Assembly: GCA_945861875.1 (NCBI GenBank) | Contig: CAMAWC010000001.1 | Location: 105,805-162,188, forward strand | Direction of reading: 5' to 3' | Source of the DNA: Bordetella parapertussis | GTDB taxonomy: Bacteria; Pseudomonadota; Gammaproteobacteria; Burkholderiales; SG8-39 | DNA: 56,384 bases | In this document: one piece after another, positions 32,904-40,697 of the stretch | Layout of the letters: every line of letters starts with the position of its first letter | How positions within the stretch are numbered: position 1 is the stretch's first letter | Made by a program: the position numbers and the translations under genes | The notes under the pieces: generated by a model | What the model was told of the DNA's origin: nothing | Database searches by the model: none | The model's input: only the letters and a program-made list of their open reading frames with translations

Positions 32904-33484
32904 TCGTCACCATTAACCGTTTCGCCCTCGCGCTCTTCGTCCGCCCGGTGCCACTTCGGGTAGTACTGCGCCACCGCGGGTCCGCGCGTATCAAGCGCAT
33001 GGCAGCGATCGAGCTGGAACGGCTTGCCGCCGTGGTTGCTGTTTTCACGCCGCTCGCCGGCATACGCCTGGATGGCGGCAGTCGGCAGCAGGCCGATGAG
33101 TTCGGTCAGGTGGGTGCAGCCGCGCACTTCGCCAAAACGCTCCAGCACCGCCTTGCGAAAACCGCGTTTGAGGTTCAAGCCGGCCAGCGCCGCGTAGGCC
33201 GGATTGATGCTGTCGCACTGGCCGGCATAAGGCATGCCGTCGGTCTGGCTCACCGCTTCGAGAATGTCGTAGGCACGGTTGATGGTGATGCGCACCCACA
33301 TGTCGTGCACCGCTTCACCGGCCGGGCGCAGGCCGCTGGCGAGCGGAAAATCGTGCGCCTTGACATCGGTCAGCCGCGCCTCGATGTCCATCAGACCGTC
33401 GGAACGCCGGTAGGCCTGGATGGTGATGCTGCGTGTGTGAAGGGCTTCGCGTGTTACTGACGCGGCGGGCGCGGGAAGAGGCAT
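32900..33484 (-). CDS. DUF2889 protein
   Basis: 194 residues, domain of unknown function DUF2889: LHTRSITIQAYRRSDGLMDIEA, then MWVRITINRAYDILEAVSQTD and GCTHLTELIGLLPTAAIQAYAG. Cytoplasmic, without signal peptide. I chose the ATG at 33482-33484; a TTG 36 bases earlier is possible. Members are common in betaproteobacteria near aromatic or organic-acid catabolism genes, but no activity is established. It ends 64 bases before sucC, the operator lying in between. Confidence 0.8.
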   Translation of the reverse strand: MPLPAPAASVTREALHTRSITIQAYRRSDGLMDIEARLTDVKAHDFPLASGLRPAGEAVHDMWVRITINRAYDILEAVSQTDGMPYAGQCDSINPAYAALAGLNLKRGFRKAVLERFGEVRGCTHLTELIGLLPTAAIQAYAGERRENSNHGGKPFQLDRCHALDTRGPAVAQYYPKWHRADEEREGETVNGDD

Positions 33485-33612
33485 GGGTGGTATCACACTG
33501 GCTCTTTTGCAGAGCAGCAAATTTTAACACAGCACCCGCGCTATTCCCTACCCGCGCCCCGGCGCGCGCAAACTGATTATCATCCTCCCACACCACAGCC
33601 GGGATTACCGCA

Positions 33613-35115
33613 ATGAAACACGTGCTAGCGCTCGACCAGGGCACCACCAGTTCGCGCGCCATTGTCTTTGGCGAGGACGGCGCGCCAAGAGCGCTGGCAC
33701 AACGCGAGTTCCGGCAGATTTTTCCGCAACCCGGCTGGGTCGAGCACGACCCGCTGGAAATCTGGGACAGCCAGCTTGCCTGCGCACGCGAGGCCCTCGC
33801 CAAATCCGGCCTGCACGCGCGCGAGCTTTCCGCTGTCGGCATCACCAACCAGCGCGAGACCATCGTCGTATGGGACCGCGCCAGCGGCGAGCCTTTGCAC
33901 AATGCCATTGTCTGGCAGGACAGGCGCACCGCCGATGAGTGCGCCAGGCTCAAGTCGGCCGGCCACGCGGCCATGGTGCGCGCCAAAACCGGCCTGCTGC
34001 TCGACCCCTACTTCTCCGCCACCAAACTGGCCTGGCTGCTCGACAACGTGGCCGGCCTGCGCGCTCGCGCCGAACGCGGCGAAATCGCCTGCGGCACCAT
34101 AGACAGCTGGCTGGCCTGGAAACTCTCGGGCGGCCGCCTGCACATCACCGACCCGAGCAACGCCTCGCGCACCCTGCTCTACGATATACATCGCAACTGC
34201 TGGGACGAGGAATTGCTTGCGCTCTTAAAGGTGCCGGCAGGCGTGCTGCCCGAGGTGCGGCCTTCCTCGCACTTGCATGGCAACATAGACGCCTCAGTGC
34301 TTGGGGCGCCGGTAGTGCTGGCCGGCATCGCCGGCGACCAGCAGGCGGCCTTGTTCGGCCAGGCTTGCCACGCACCCGGCATGGCCAAGAACACCTATGG
34401 CACCGGCTGCTTCATGCTGCTCAACACCGGTGCCGAAGCGGTGCGTTCAAAAATGGGGCTGCTCACCACGCGCACCGCCAACGTCGGCGGCGCCCCACCC
34501 GGTTACGCACTGGAGGGCAGCGTGTTCATTGGCGGCGCGGTGGTGCAATGGCTGCGCGACGGCCTGGGCATCGTCAGCCACTCCTCGGAAGTGGAAGCGC
34601 TCGCGGCGAGCGTGCCAGACAGCGGCGGTGTGTTTGTCGTGCCGGCCTTTGCCGGACTGGGCGCGCCGCATTGGGACGCCTTTGCCCGCGGCAGCATGAT
34701 GGGGCTCACACGCGGCTCCACCAAGGCCCACATTGCCCGCGCCGCGCTCGAAGCCATCGCCTTCCAGTCGGCCGAACTGCTGCTGGCCATGCAACAGGAC
34801 TCGGGTGACGCGGTGCGTGAACTGCGCGTCGATGGCGGTGCCGCCGCCAATAACCTGCTGATGCAATTCCAGGCCGACCTGCTGGGCATTCCGGTGGTGC
34901 GGCCGGCGGCGCTCGAAACCACGGCACTGGGTGCGGCCTACCTCGCCGGCCTGGCCACCGGTGTCTGGGCCAGCACGGAAGAAATTGCCCGGCAGTGGCG
35001 CATCGAGCGCCGCTTCGAGCCGGCGATGTCGCGCGACGAGGCGGCGGCGCGCCTATCCGGATGGACGCGCGCGGTCAATCGCAGCAAGGGCTGGGCCGAG
35101 CCGCAGCCCGGCTGA
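33613..35115 (+). CDS. glpK: Glycerol kinase
   Basis: 500 residues, FGGY family: glycerol plus ATP to glycerol 3-phosphate. [15 protein letters not shown] at the N-terminus, [42 protein letters not shown] and [17 protein letters not shown] are all present. ATG at 33613-33615 with a weak RBS, divergent from DUF2889. No glpF, glpD or glpR is nearby, so it stands alone. Confidence 0.95.
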   Translation: MKHVLALDQGTTSSRAIVFGEDGAPRALAQREFRQIFPQPGWVEHDPLEIWDSQLACAREALAKSGLHARELSAVGITNQRETIVVWDRASGEPLHNAIVWQDRRTADECARLKSAGHAAMVRAKTGLLLDPYFSATKLAWLLDNVAGLRARAERGEIACGTIDSWLAWKLSGGRLHITDPSNASRTLLYDIHRNCWDEELLALLKVPAGVLPEVRPSSHLHGNIDASVLGAPVVLAGIAGDQQAALFGQACHAPGMAKNTYGTGCFMLLNTGAEAVRSKMGLLTTRTANVGGAPPGYALEGSVFIGGAVVQWLRDGLGIVSHSSEVEALAASVPDSGGVFVVPAFAGLGAPHWDAFARGSMMGLTRGSTKAHIARAALEAIAFQSAELLLAMQQDSGDAVRELRVDGGAAANNLLMQFQADLLGIPVVRPAALETTALGAAYLAGLATGVWASTEEIARQWRIERRFEPAMSRDEAAARLSGWTRAVNRSKGWAEPQPG

Positions 35116-35118
35116 TAC

Positions 35119-35147
35119 TTGACAGGCGGCAGCCCCGGTTTCATAAT
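35119..35147 (+). promoter_or_regulatory. Sigma-70 promoter of the toxin-antitoxin operon
   Basis: TTGACA (35119-35124), 17-base spacer, CATAAT (35142-35147). One of the best promoter matches in the window, starting directly after the glpK stop. Confidence 0.75.
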
Positions 35148-35173
35148 ATAGTCAGTTAAACAGACTAGATTAT
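35143..35173. promoter_or_regulatory. Palindromic operator of the toxin-antitoxin operon
   Basis: ATAAT-a-TAGTC (35143-35153) and GACTA-g-ATTAT (35163-35173), 9 bases apart: 11-base arms with one unpaired position, overlapping the -10 and the transcription start. This is the expected site for autorepression by the antitoxin. Confidence 0.65.
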
Positions 35174-35185
35174 AAGGGGTCAATA

Positions 35186-35461
35186 ATGCGGCATTCCCAA
35201 TGGCAGTTGCAAACGGCTAAAGCGCAGTTGAGTGAGCTCGTGGAAGCGGCCCTGCGTGGCGAACCACAGCGGATCACCCGGCATGGCAAGGATGCGGTGA
35301 TGGTGCTCTCCGAGCAGGCCTATGTCGCGCTGAAGAGCAGCGCGAAAAAAGACGCGCCGGATTTTGTCGCGCATCTGCTCGCCATGCCGCGAGAACGCAC
35401 CGTTCAGGACAAACCGGCGGCAGAACAGACAAAGCTTGTCATGCGTGACATCGAGCTGTGA
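35186..35461 (+). CDS. Phd/YefM-family antitoxin
   Basis: 91 residues. The N-terminal half is the Phd/YefM DNA-binding fold (LQTAKAQLSELVEAALRGEP, ITRHGKDAVMVLSEQAYVAL); the C-terminal tail (RERTVQDKPAAEQ) would bind and neutralise the toxin. AAGGGG lies upstream of the ATG. The stop overlaps the toxin start in a GTGA, as expected for a coupled pair. Confidence 0.9.
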   Translation: MRHSQWQLQTAKAQLSELVEAALRGEPQRITRHGKDAVMVLSEQAYVALKSSAKKDAPDFVAHLLAMPRERTVQDKPAAEQTKLVMRDIEL

Positions 35462-35874
35462 GCTTCCTGCTCGACACGATGGTGCTCTCCGAATTGCGCA
35501 AAGCCAGGCCGTCGCGCAAGGTGGTTCAATGGGTCAAGACGCAAAAAGCGGAGAATTTGTTCATCAGCGTCGTCAGCATTGGTGAAATTGAACGCGGCAT
35601 TGAAAGAGCGCGCAAATCCGATGCGGTGTTTGCCGCCGCATTGGAACAATGGCTGGAGACCCTGGTAAGCCTGTATGCCGATCGCGTATTGCATGTGTCC
35701 GCAAACACCGCGCGGCTTTGGGGCCGGCTTTCAGCCAGGCTGGGGCACGATGGCGCCGATCTTTTGATAGCCGCCACGGCGCTGAGCCATGGTTCAACAG
35801 TAGTTACCCGCAACGTCAAACATTTTAGCCCGACTGGTGTACGTCTTTTTAATCCGTTTGACGATGCGAAGTAA
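35458..35874 (+). CDS. VapC/FitB-type PIN-domain toxin
   Basis: 138 residues, PIN-domain ribonuclease. The acidic active site is complete: Asp6 in FLLDTMVLSELRK, Glu43 in SIGEIERGI, and Asp98/Asp101 in GHDGADLLIAATA. GTG start at 35458 overlapping the antitoxin stop by four bases. PIN toxins of this type usually cut tRNA or rRNA; the target here is unknown. Confidence 0.9.
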   Translation: MSFLLDTMVLSELRKARPSRKVVQWVKTQKAENLFISVVSIGEIERGIERARKSDAVFAAALEQWLETLVSLYADRVLHVSANTARLWGRLSARLGHDGADLLIAATALSHGSTVVTRNVKHFSPTGVRLFNPFDDAK

Positions 35875-35901
35875 ACACCGGTGCATCAAAGGCATCGATG
35901 C

Positions 35902-35939
35902 CTGAAGAAGCCCGACTGGCGCGGGTCTCCGGGGATTCG
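35902..35939. repeat. Short dispersed intergenic repeat, copy 1
   Basis: Begins CTGAAGAAG and has the core CTGGCGCGGG. Relatives occur at 36762-36797 (about 30 of 36 bases) and 50388-50425. It contains a small CCCG/CGGG hairpin and lies between convergent genes (toxin and ankyrin protein), so it may work as a weak terminator. Confidence 0.5.
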
Positions 35940-35950
35940 ACCTGCATGTG

Positions 35951-36673
35951 CTATCGCGCGCCGGCCGCCTCGAGCCATTTCACCATCTCGCCATAGCCGC
36001 GCGACTTCGCCATGGCCAGCGGCGTGGCGCCCTGGCGGTCGGTGAGCTTAGTGCTCGCGCCCGCGCCGAGCAATGCGCGCAGCGTCTCGACATGACGCTT
36101 GCCACCGTTACCGAGCACAATCGATTCGATCAGCGCCGTCCAGTGCAGGTTGTTGACGTGGTCCAGCGGCGCACCGGCGGCGATCAGCTGGCGCACCACG
36201 CCGTCGTGCCCCAGGTGCGCGGCGGCGATCAAGGCCGTGCCGTCGTAGCGGCTGGTGGTCAGTTTGGCGCTGGCGCCAAGCGCGAGCAGCAGGCGCAGCG
36301 TGTCCTCGTCGTCGGCCACCGAGGCGATGGTGACGGCGTCGTAGCGGTCGTTCTCCAGCAGTTCCAGCTTTGCGCCGGCCCCGGCCAGCGCGCGCAGGGC
36401 ATCGCCTTGCCTGGCGAAGGTCGCGACATGCAGCGCGGTGCGGCCGTAGGCGTCACGCGCGTCAAGATTGACCTTCGCGGCGATCAGCTTGTCCAGTTGC
36501 GCAAGGTCGCCCTTGTGGGCGGCCGCGTGCAAGGGGCTGAAAGCGGCGATCTCGGCCGCGCCGGGCGCGATCTGGGCGTGCGCCCGTGGTGCCGGTAAAA
36601 GGGTGCAGGCAACGCAGAGCAGCATCCATCGCAACACGCCGCAATGTGCATGGTGACTGGGTAATGGCAACAT
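35951..36673 (-). CDS. Exported ankyrin-repeat protein
   Basis: 240 residues. A signal peptide (LRWMLLCVACTLLPAPRAHA) followed by five to six ankyrin repeats: FSPLHAAAHKGDLAQLDKLI, GRTALHVATFARQGDALRAL, DGTALIAAAHLGHDGVVRQL, QGATPLAMAKSRGYGEMVKW. Probably periplasmic, a protein-binding scaffold; partner unknown. ATG at 36671-36673 with AAAGGA upstream. Flanked on both sides by copies of the same short repeat. Confidence 0.85.
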   Translation of the reverse strand: MLPLPSHHAHCGVLRWMLLCVACTLLPAPRAHAQIAPGAAEIAAFSPLHAAAHKGDLAQLDKLIAAKVNLDARDAYGRTALHVATFARQGDALRALAGAGAKLELLENDRYDAVTIASVADDEDTLRLLLALGASAKLTTSRYDGTALIAAAHLGHDGVVRQLIAAGAPLDHVNNLHWTALIESIVLGNGGKRHVETLRALLGAGASTKLTDRQGATPLAMAKSRGYGEMVKWLEAAGAR

Positions 36674-36761
36674 CTGGCATCCTTTCGGAAAAGCGGGCAG
36701 GCGCTACGCTAACGCAAATCCCCGAAAGCCGCACCAGCAGGGCATTTGCGGATGGAGATGG

Positions 36762-36797
36762 CTGAAGAAGGCCGACCGGCGCGGCTTTCCGGAAATT
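36762..36797. repeat. Short dispersed intergenic repeat, copy 2
   Basis: CTGAAGAAGGCCGACCGGCG followed by CGGCTTTCC; same family as 35902-35939. Here the stem GGCCG/CGGC with T-rich flank looks more like a terminator. Confidence 0.5.
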
Positions 36798-36808
36798 TTG
36801 GGTAAATT

Positions 36809-36897
36809 CGTCATTGCGAGGAACGGAGTGACGAAGCAACCTTGTGGCATGGCAAGAATGGTCGCGAAAGCAACGAGATTGCCGCTTCGCATTGACG
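36809..36897. repeat. REP-like palindromic element
   Basis: Left end CGTCATTGCGAG, then AACGGAGTGACGAAGCAA, and right end GCTTCGCATTGACG, which is the inverted left end with one mismatch. This matches the widespread CGTCATTGCGAGGAGCG-type repeat found in many bacterial genomes. No transposase gene is associated. Confidence 0.55.
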
Positions 36898-37041
36898 TTC
36901 ATCAAATTTACCGGTGGCAATGTTCCCGGTGGCAATGGCGGCATGCGGCCAAGGCCGGAACAGAAGCGCGGAAAAAGGGCAAAACCACGCAAACACCGCC
37001 GGTTGTTAGAATGCATCCTATCCAACCCAAAAGGCCTAGGC

Positions 37042-37965
37042 ATGTCCGCGGTAATGCACGTTCTGGTCACCGGTGGCGCCGGTTTCATCGGCTCACACAG
37101 TACCGACGCCCTTCTCGCCTCAGGGGCGCGCGTTCGCATTTTGGATAACTTTTCCAACGGCAGGCGCGGCAACCTGCCGTCCGGGAACGCACGACTGGAA
37201 ATAGTCGAGGGGGACATCCGCGACACCGCAACCGTGGCAAGCACGCTTGCCGGCTGCACCCACGTGCTTCATCTCGCAGCCCAGGTGTCCGTCCAAGCCT
37301 CTGTGGCCGACCCGGTCAATTCCTGCCACAACAACGTGATCGGCTTTCTGAACGTTCTTGACGCCGCGCGCAAGGCGGGCGTGCTACGCCTTGTCTACGC
37401 CTCGAGCGCCGCGGTCTATGGCACGCCGGCATCACTGCCGCTTGACGAGGCTTCGCCAACCGCGCCGATCTCGCCATACGGGCTTGAGAAGCATATCGAC
37501 GACCAGTACGCGGGTCTTTACGCCGCGCTCTATGGATTTTCTTCCATGGGCATGCGCTACTTCAACGTGTACGGTCCGCGCCAGGATCCGCGCTCCCCCT
37601 ATGCCGGCGTAATCAGCAAATTCACCGATGCCCTCGCCGCGGCAAAGCCGGTGCGTATCTTCGGGGACGGCGGGCAGACCCGCGACTTTGTTTTCGTCAA
37701 GGACATCGCCCGCATGAACATGCTCGCCCTCTCCTCGACGGCCCGCGGCGTATGCAACATCGGCAGCGGCACCAGCGTCACCCTGCTGCAAATGGTGGAC
37801 GCACTCGCAACGGCAGCCGGAAGGACCATCGCGCGCCAATTCGAAGCTGCGGCCACCGGTGATATCCGCGACTCGGCGATGTCGCCGGAACGGCTTGTCA
37901 CGCTGTTCGGCGAAAAGCCCTCGACGCCGCTCACCGAAGGCCTGAAACAATTGCTCGCGGCCTGA
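37042..37965 (+). CDS. pelX: NAD-dependent UDP-sugar C4-epimerase of the pel locus (PelX-like)
   Basis: 307 residues, extended SDR: VTGGAGFIGSH (NAD loop), LHLAAQVSV, ASSAAVYG with catalytic Ser, and YGLEK with the YxxxK pair, then NVYGPRQDP. It should interconvert UDP-GlcNAc and UDP-GalNAc, supplying precursor for Pel, which is rich in GalNAc; a PelX epimerase is known from some Pseudomonas pel loci. The ATG at 37042 is preferred; the frame is open further upstream into the REP-like element. Its stop shares a base with the pelA start (TGATG), showing coupling. The exact sugar is inferred. Confidence 0.85.
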   Translation: MSAVMHVLVTGGAGFIGSHSTDALLASGARVRILDNFSNGRRGNLPSGNARLEIVEGDIRDTATVASTLAGCTHVLHLAAQVSVQASVADPVNSCHNNVIGFLNVLDAARKAGVLRLVYASSAAVYGTPASLPLDEASPTAPISPYGLEKHIDDQYAGLYAALYGFSSMGMRYFNVYGPRQDPRSPYAGVISKFTDALAAAKPVRIFGDGGQTRDFVFVKDIARMNMLALSSTARGVCNIGSGTSVTLLQMVDALATAAGRTIARQFEAAATGDIRDSAMSPERLVTLFGEKPSTPLTEGLKQLLAA

Positions 37966-40697
37966 TGCGCTGGCTCGCCGCGCTGCTGCTATTGATCGCC
38001 GGCGCGGCGGCGGCGCAACAGCCCAACATCGCGCTCTACTACGGACGCGATGTGCCCTGGGACGAACTGGCCGCTTTTGACGCCGTTGTTCTGGAAGCCG
38101 AAGCCGCCGGCCCGATACCGCCGCAGTGGGGGCGCGGGCGCACACTCCCGCTCGCTTACCTTTCATTGGGGGAAATGCATCCCTCGCGCGCCTACTTCAA
38201 AGACCTGCCCGCGGCGTGGCGCCTCGGCGAGAACACCGCGTGGGGCAGTGTGGTGGTCGACCAAAGCCAGCCCGACTGGCCCAAATGGCTGGTGGAGCGC
38301 GGCGTAAAGCCGTTGTGGGACGCGGGTTATCGCGGATTTTTTCTCGACACGCTGGACTCTTACCAGCTGGCGGCAAAAACCGGCGCCACGCGCGCCGAGC
38401 AGGAAAACGGGCTGGCACGCGTGGTGGCCGAAATCAGGCGCGCCTATCCGGAGGCGAAACTCATTTTCAACCGCGGTTTTGAAATCTTGCCCAAGGTGCA
38501 TCATGAGGCCTGGGTGGTGGCGGCAGAATCGCTGTTTCGTGGATGGAATCAGGCGGAAAAGCGCTATCAGGAAGTGCTCCCGGCTGACCGCGACTGGTTG
38601 ATCGGTCAACTCAGACGCGCACGAGACGAATACAAGCTACCGGTTCTCGCCATCGATTACGTCGCGCCCGAGGAGCGGGCGCTCGCGAGGACTACGGCAA
38701 AAAAAATAGAGTCATTGGGGTTCGTGCCCTGGGTGAGTAATCCCGAACTTGACCTGTTGGGCGTCGGGGCGATCGAAGTCATGCCGCGCAAGATTCTCAT
38801 GCTCTACGACGATAACAAGAACGAGGCTGGTTTGATCCTGCATGAGATCAGCCGCTTCGCCACCATGCCGCTCAATCACATGGGCTACACGGCCAAATAT
38901 ATCGAAGCCTCGCGCGCACTGCCCGCGCATCCGCTTGCCGGTCGCTACGCCGCGGTGGTGTCGTGGTTAAGCGAAACCGCCGTCGACCCATCCGCCTATG
39001 CACGCTTTTTGCAAAGCGCCTTCTCCCAAGGGATCCGCGTCGCCATGTTCGGCGGATTCGGCCTCGCCCAAGGGGCTTTGCTGGACAAGCACACCGGCCT
39101 GAAGAGCCGCGCTCCGGGCACCACGCCGGCGCGGGTCACCATCTCCATACGCGACCCGATGATGGGGTTGGAGCTCGCCCCGCTGCCCGACCGGCGCCAG
39201 TTTTATCCGCTGCAAGCGGTCGGCGGCACCCCGCTGCTGCGCCTTGCAAACGAACGCGGCGACACCATGGATGCCGCGGCGCTGATGCCCTGGGGCGGCT
39301 ATGTACTCGCACCCCACGCGCTCATCTACCTGCCAAATTACAAGGGCGCCCGCTGGGTTATTGATCCGTTCACCTTCCTCACCCGCGCGCTCGCCCTGCC
39401 GCTGATGCCCGCGCCCGATATCACCACCGAAAATGGACGCCGGCTGATGCTCGTGCACATGGACGGGGATGGCTTTGCCAGCCGCGCGGAACTGCCGGGC
39501 ACCCCCTTGGCCGGAGAAGCCGTGTTGAGCGAGTTTTTCGCGAAGTACCGCATACCGAGCACCGCATCGGTCATTCAAGGCGAGGTGGCGGCCGACGGAC
39601 TTTACCCGCAATTGTCACCAGCCCTCGAGGCGGCGGCCAAGCGCCTGTTCGCGCTGCCCCATGTCGAGATCGCGAGCCATTCCCTTTCCCATCCCTTTCG
39701 CTGGAGCAGGTTGGAGCTTGGCAACGAGTCGGGAAGCTACAGCCTGAAACTCCCAAACTATCACTTTGACATCAACGCCGAGATTAATGGCTCGATTGCC
39801 TACATCAACAGCCGCCTCGCACCGCCGGGAAAACAGGTCAAGGTGTTCCTCTGGACAGGGGACAGCAATCCGGGGGCGGACAGCGTCGCGCGCGCAGCCG
39901 AGGCGGGCGTAGGCAATATGAACGGCGGCGACACATGGATAAGCCGGGCGGAACCCAGCCTTACCCTTGTTTCCCCCATTGGCATCCCAAAAGGGAATTT
40001 TTTTCAGGTATTCGCCCCCAACCAGAACGAAAACCTTTACACGAACCTGTGGAACGGCCCCTTTTATGGCTACGAGCGCGTCGTAGAGACCTTCCAGATG
40101 ACCGACAGCCCGCGTCGCCTCAAACCGGTAGACATCTACTTTCACACCTACTCGGCCACCAAGCGCGCTTCAATCGCCGCGCTGCACAAGGTTTACCAAT
40201 GGGCTCTCGCACGCGATCCGTTCAATGTCTACGCTTCCGAATACATAAACAAGGCCTTCGACTTCAACACCATGACAGTCGCAAAAAGCGGCGAAGGCTG
40301 GCTTATCCGCGGATCCGGAGCCCTGCGAACCGTGCGCTTTCCTGCTGCAGCCGGACACCCCGACATGGAGCGAAGCCGCAGCCTTGCCGGCTACGCTCGG
40401 CATAACGACCAGCACTACCTGCACCTTGCCGGCGGTGAGGCCTATGTTGCGCTTGCCCCCGAACCTCCCCGCGCCCCCTTTCTGGAGCAAGCAAACGGGC
40501 GCATCGAGCAGATGACCCGTGACGCCAAAGGCTTTAGCGTCCGGCTTTCCGGGCACCTGCCGCTTGCGTTCAGCCTGGGCGCGGCCGACGGCTGCGAATT
40601 GCGGGCCGACGGCCGCCCGCTCTTGCCCAAAGCAGCTAACAAAAACAGCCACGAGCTTCCCCTTGGAACAGCGACGATCTCGGCCCATTGCCGCTGA
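37965..40697 (+). CDS. pelA: Pel polysaccharide deacetylase/glycoside hydrolase PelA
   Basis: 910 residues (P. aeruginosa PelA 948). Signal peptide (WLAALLLLIAGAAAA), a GH-like TIM-barrel domain (about 20-260; YYGRDVPWDELAAFDAVVLE, YRGFFLDTLDSYQ), a middle domain, then a deacetylase with metal motifs MDGDGF (about 498) and SHSLSHPF (His572, His576), and a C-terminal beta domain. It partially deacetylates Pel in the periplasm and can cleave it. Second gene of the pel operon; it overlaps pelB. Confidence 0.95.
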   Translation: MRWLAALLLLIAGAAAAQQPNIALYYGRDVPWDELAAFDAVVLEAEAAGPIPPQWGRGRTLPLAYLSLGEMHPSRAYFKDLPAAWRLGENTAWGSVVVDQSQPDWPKWLVERGVKPLWDAGYRGFFLDTLDSYQLAAKTGATRAEQENGLARVVAEIRRAYPEAKLIFNRGFEILPKVHHEAWVVAAESLFRGWNQAEKRYQEVLPADRDWLIGQLRRARDEYKLPVLAIDYVAPEERALARTTAKKIESLGFVPWVSNPELDLLGVGAIEVMPRKILMLYDDNKNEAGLILHEISRFATMPLNHMGYTAKYIEASRALPAHPLAGRYAAVVSWLSETAVDPSAYARFLQSAFSQGIRVAMFGGFGLAQGALLDKHTGLKSRAPGTTPARVTISIRDPMMGLELAPLPDRRQFYPLQAVGGTPLLRLANERGDTMDAAALMPWGGYVLAPHALIYLPNYKGARWVIDPFTFLTRALALPLMPAPDITTENGRRLMLVHMDGDGFASRAELPGTPLAGEAVLSEFFAKYRIPSTASVIQGEVAADGLYPQLSPALEAAAKRLFALPHVEIASHSLSHPFRWSRLELGNESGSYSLKLPNYHFDINAEINGSIAYINSRLAPPGKQVKVFLWTGDSNPGADSVARAAEAGVGNMNGGDTWISRAEPSLTLVSPIGIPKGNFFQVFAPNQNENLYTNLWNGPFYGYERVVETFQMTDSPRRLKPVDIYFHTYSATKRASIAALHKVYQWALARDPFNVYASEYINKAFDFNTMTVAKSGEGWLIRGSGALRTVRFPAAAGHPDMERSRSLAGYARHNDQHYLHLAGGEAYVALAPEPPRAPFLEQANGRIEQMTRDAKGFSVRLSGHLPLAFSLGAADGCELRADGRPLLPKAANKNSHELPLGTATISAHCR

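Larger units (their letters stand above)
36674..37041. other. Intergenic region between ankyrin and pel genes
   Basis: About 370 bases without a gene. It holds a short dispersed repeat (36762-36797) and a REP-like element (36809-36897). TTGACGTTCATCAA at 36892-36905 resembles an Fnr box but overlaps the end of the REP-like element. Confidence 0.6.

Noticed and set aside
33360-33373. TTGACATCGGTCAG, a near match to the oxalate-regulon operator
   Set aside because: One mismatch and located inside the DUF2889 coding region.
36892-36905. TTGACGTTCATCAA, an Fnr-like box upstream of the pel operon
   Set aside because: It is one base off the palindrome seen before oxc, tctC and sucC and overlaps the end of a REP-like element, so it may be chance.
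36844-37041. N-terminal extension of the epimerase
   Set aside because: It runs through the REP-like element and adds a basic, low-complexity stretch before the NAD-binding loop.
40519-40662. N-terminal extension of PelB
   Set aside because: These residues are a frame shadow of the pelA C-terminus; no signal or homology-like feature is seen in them.
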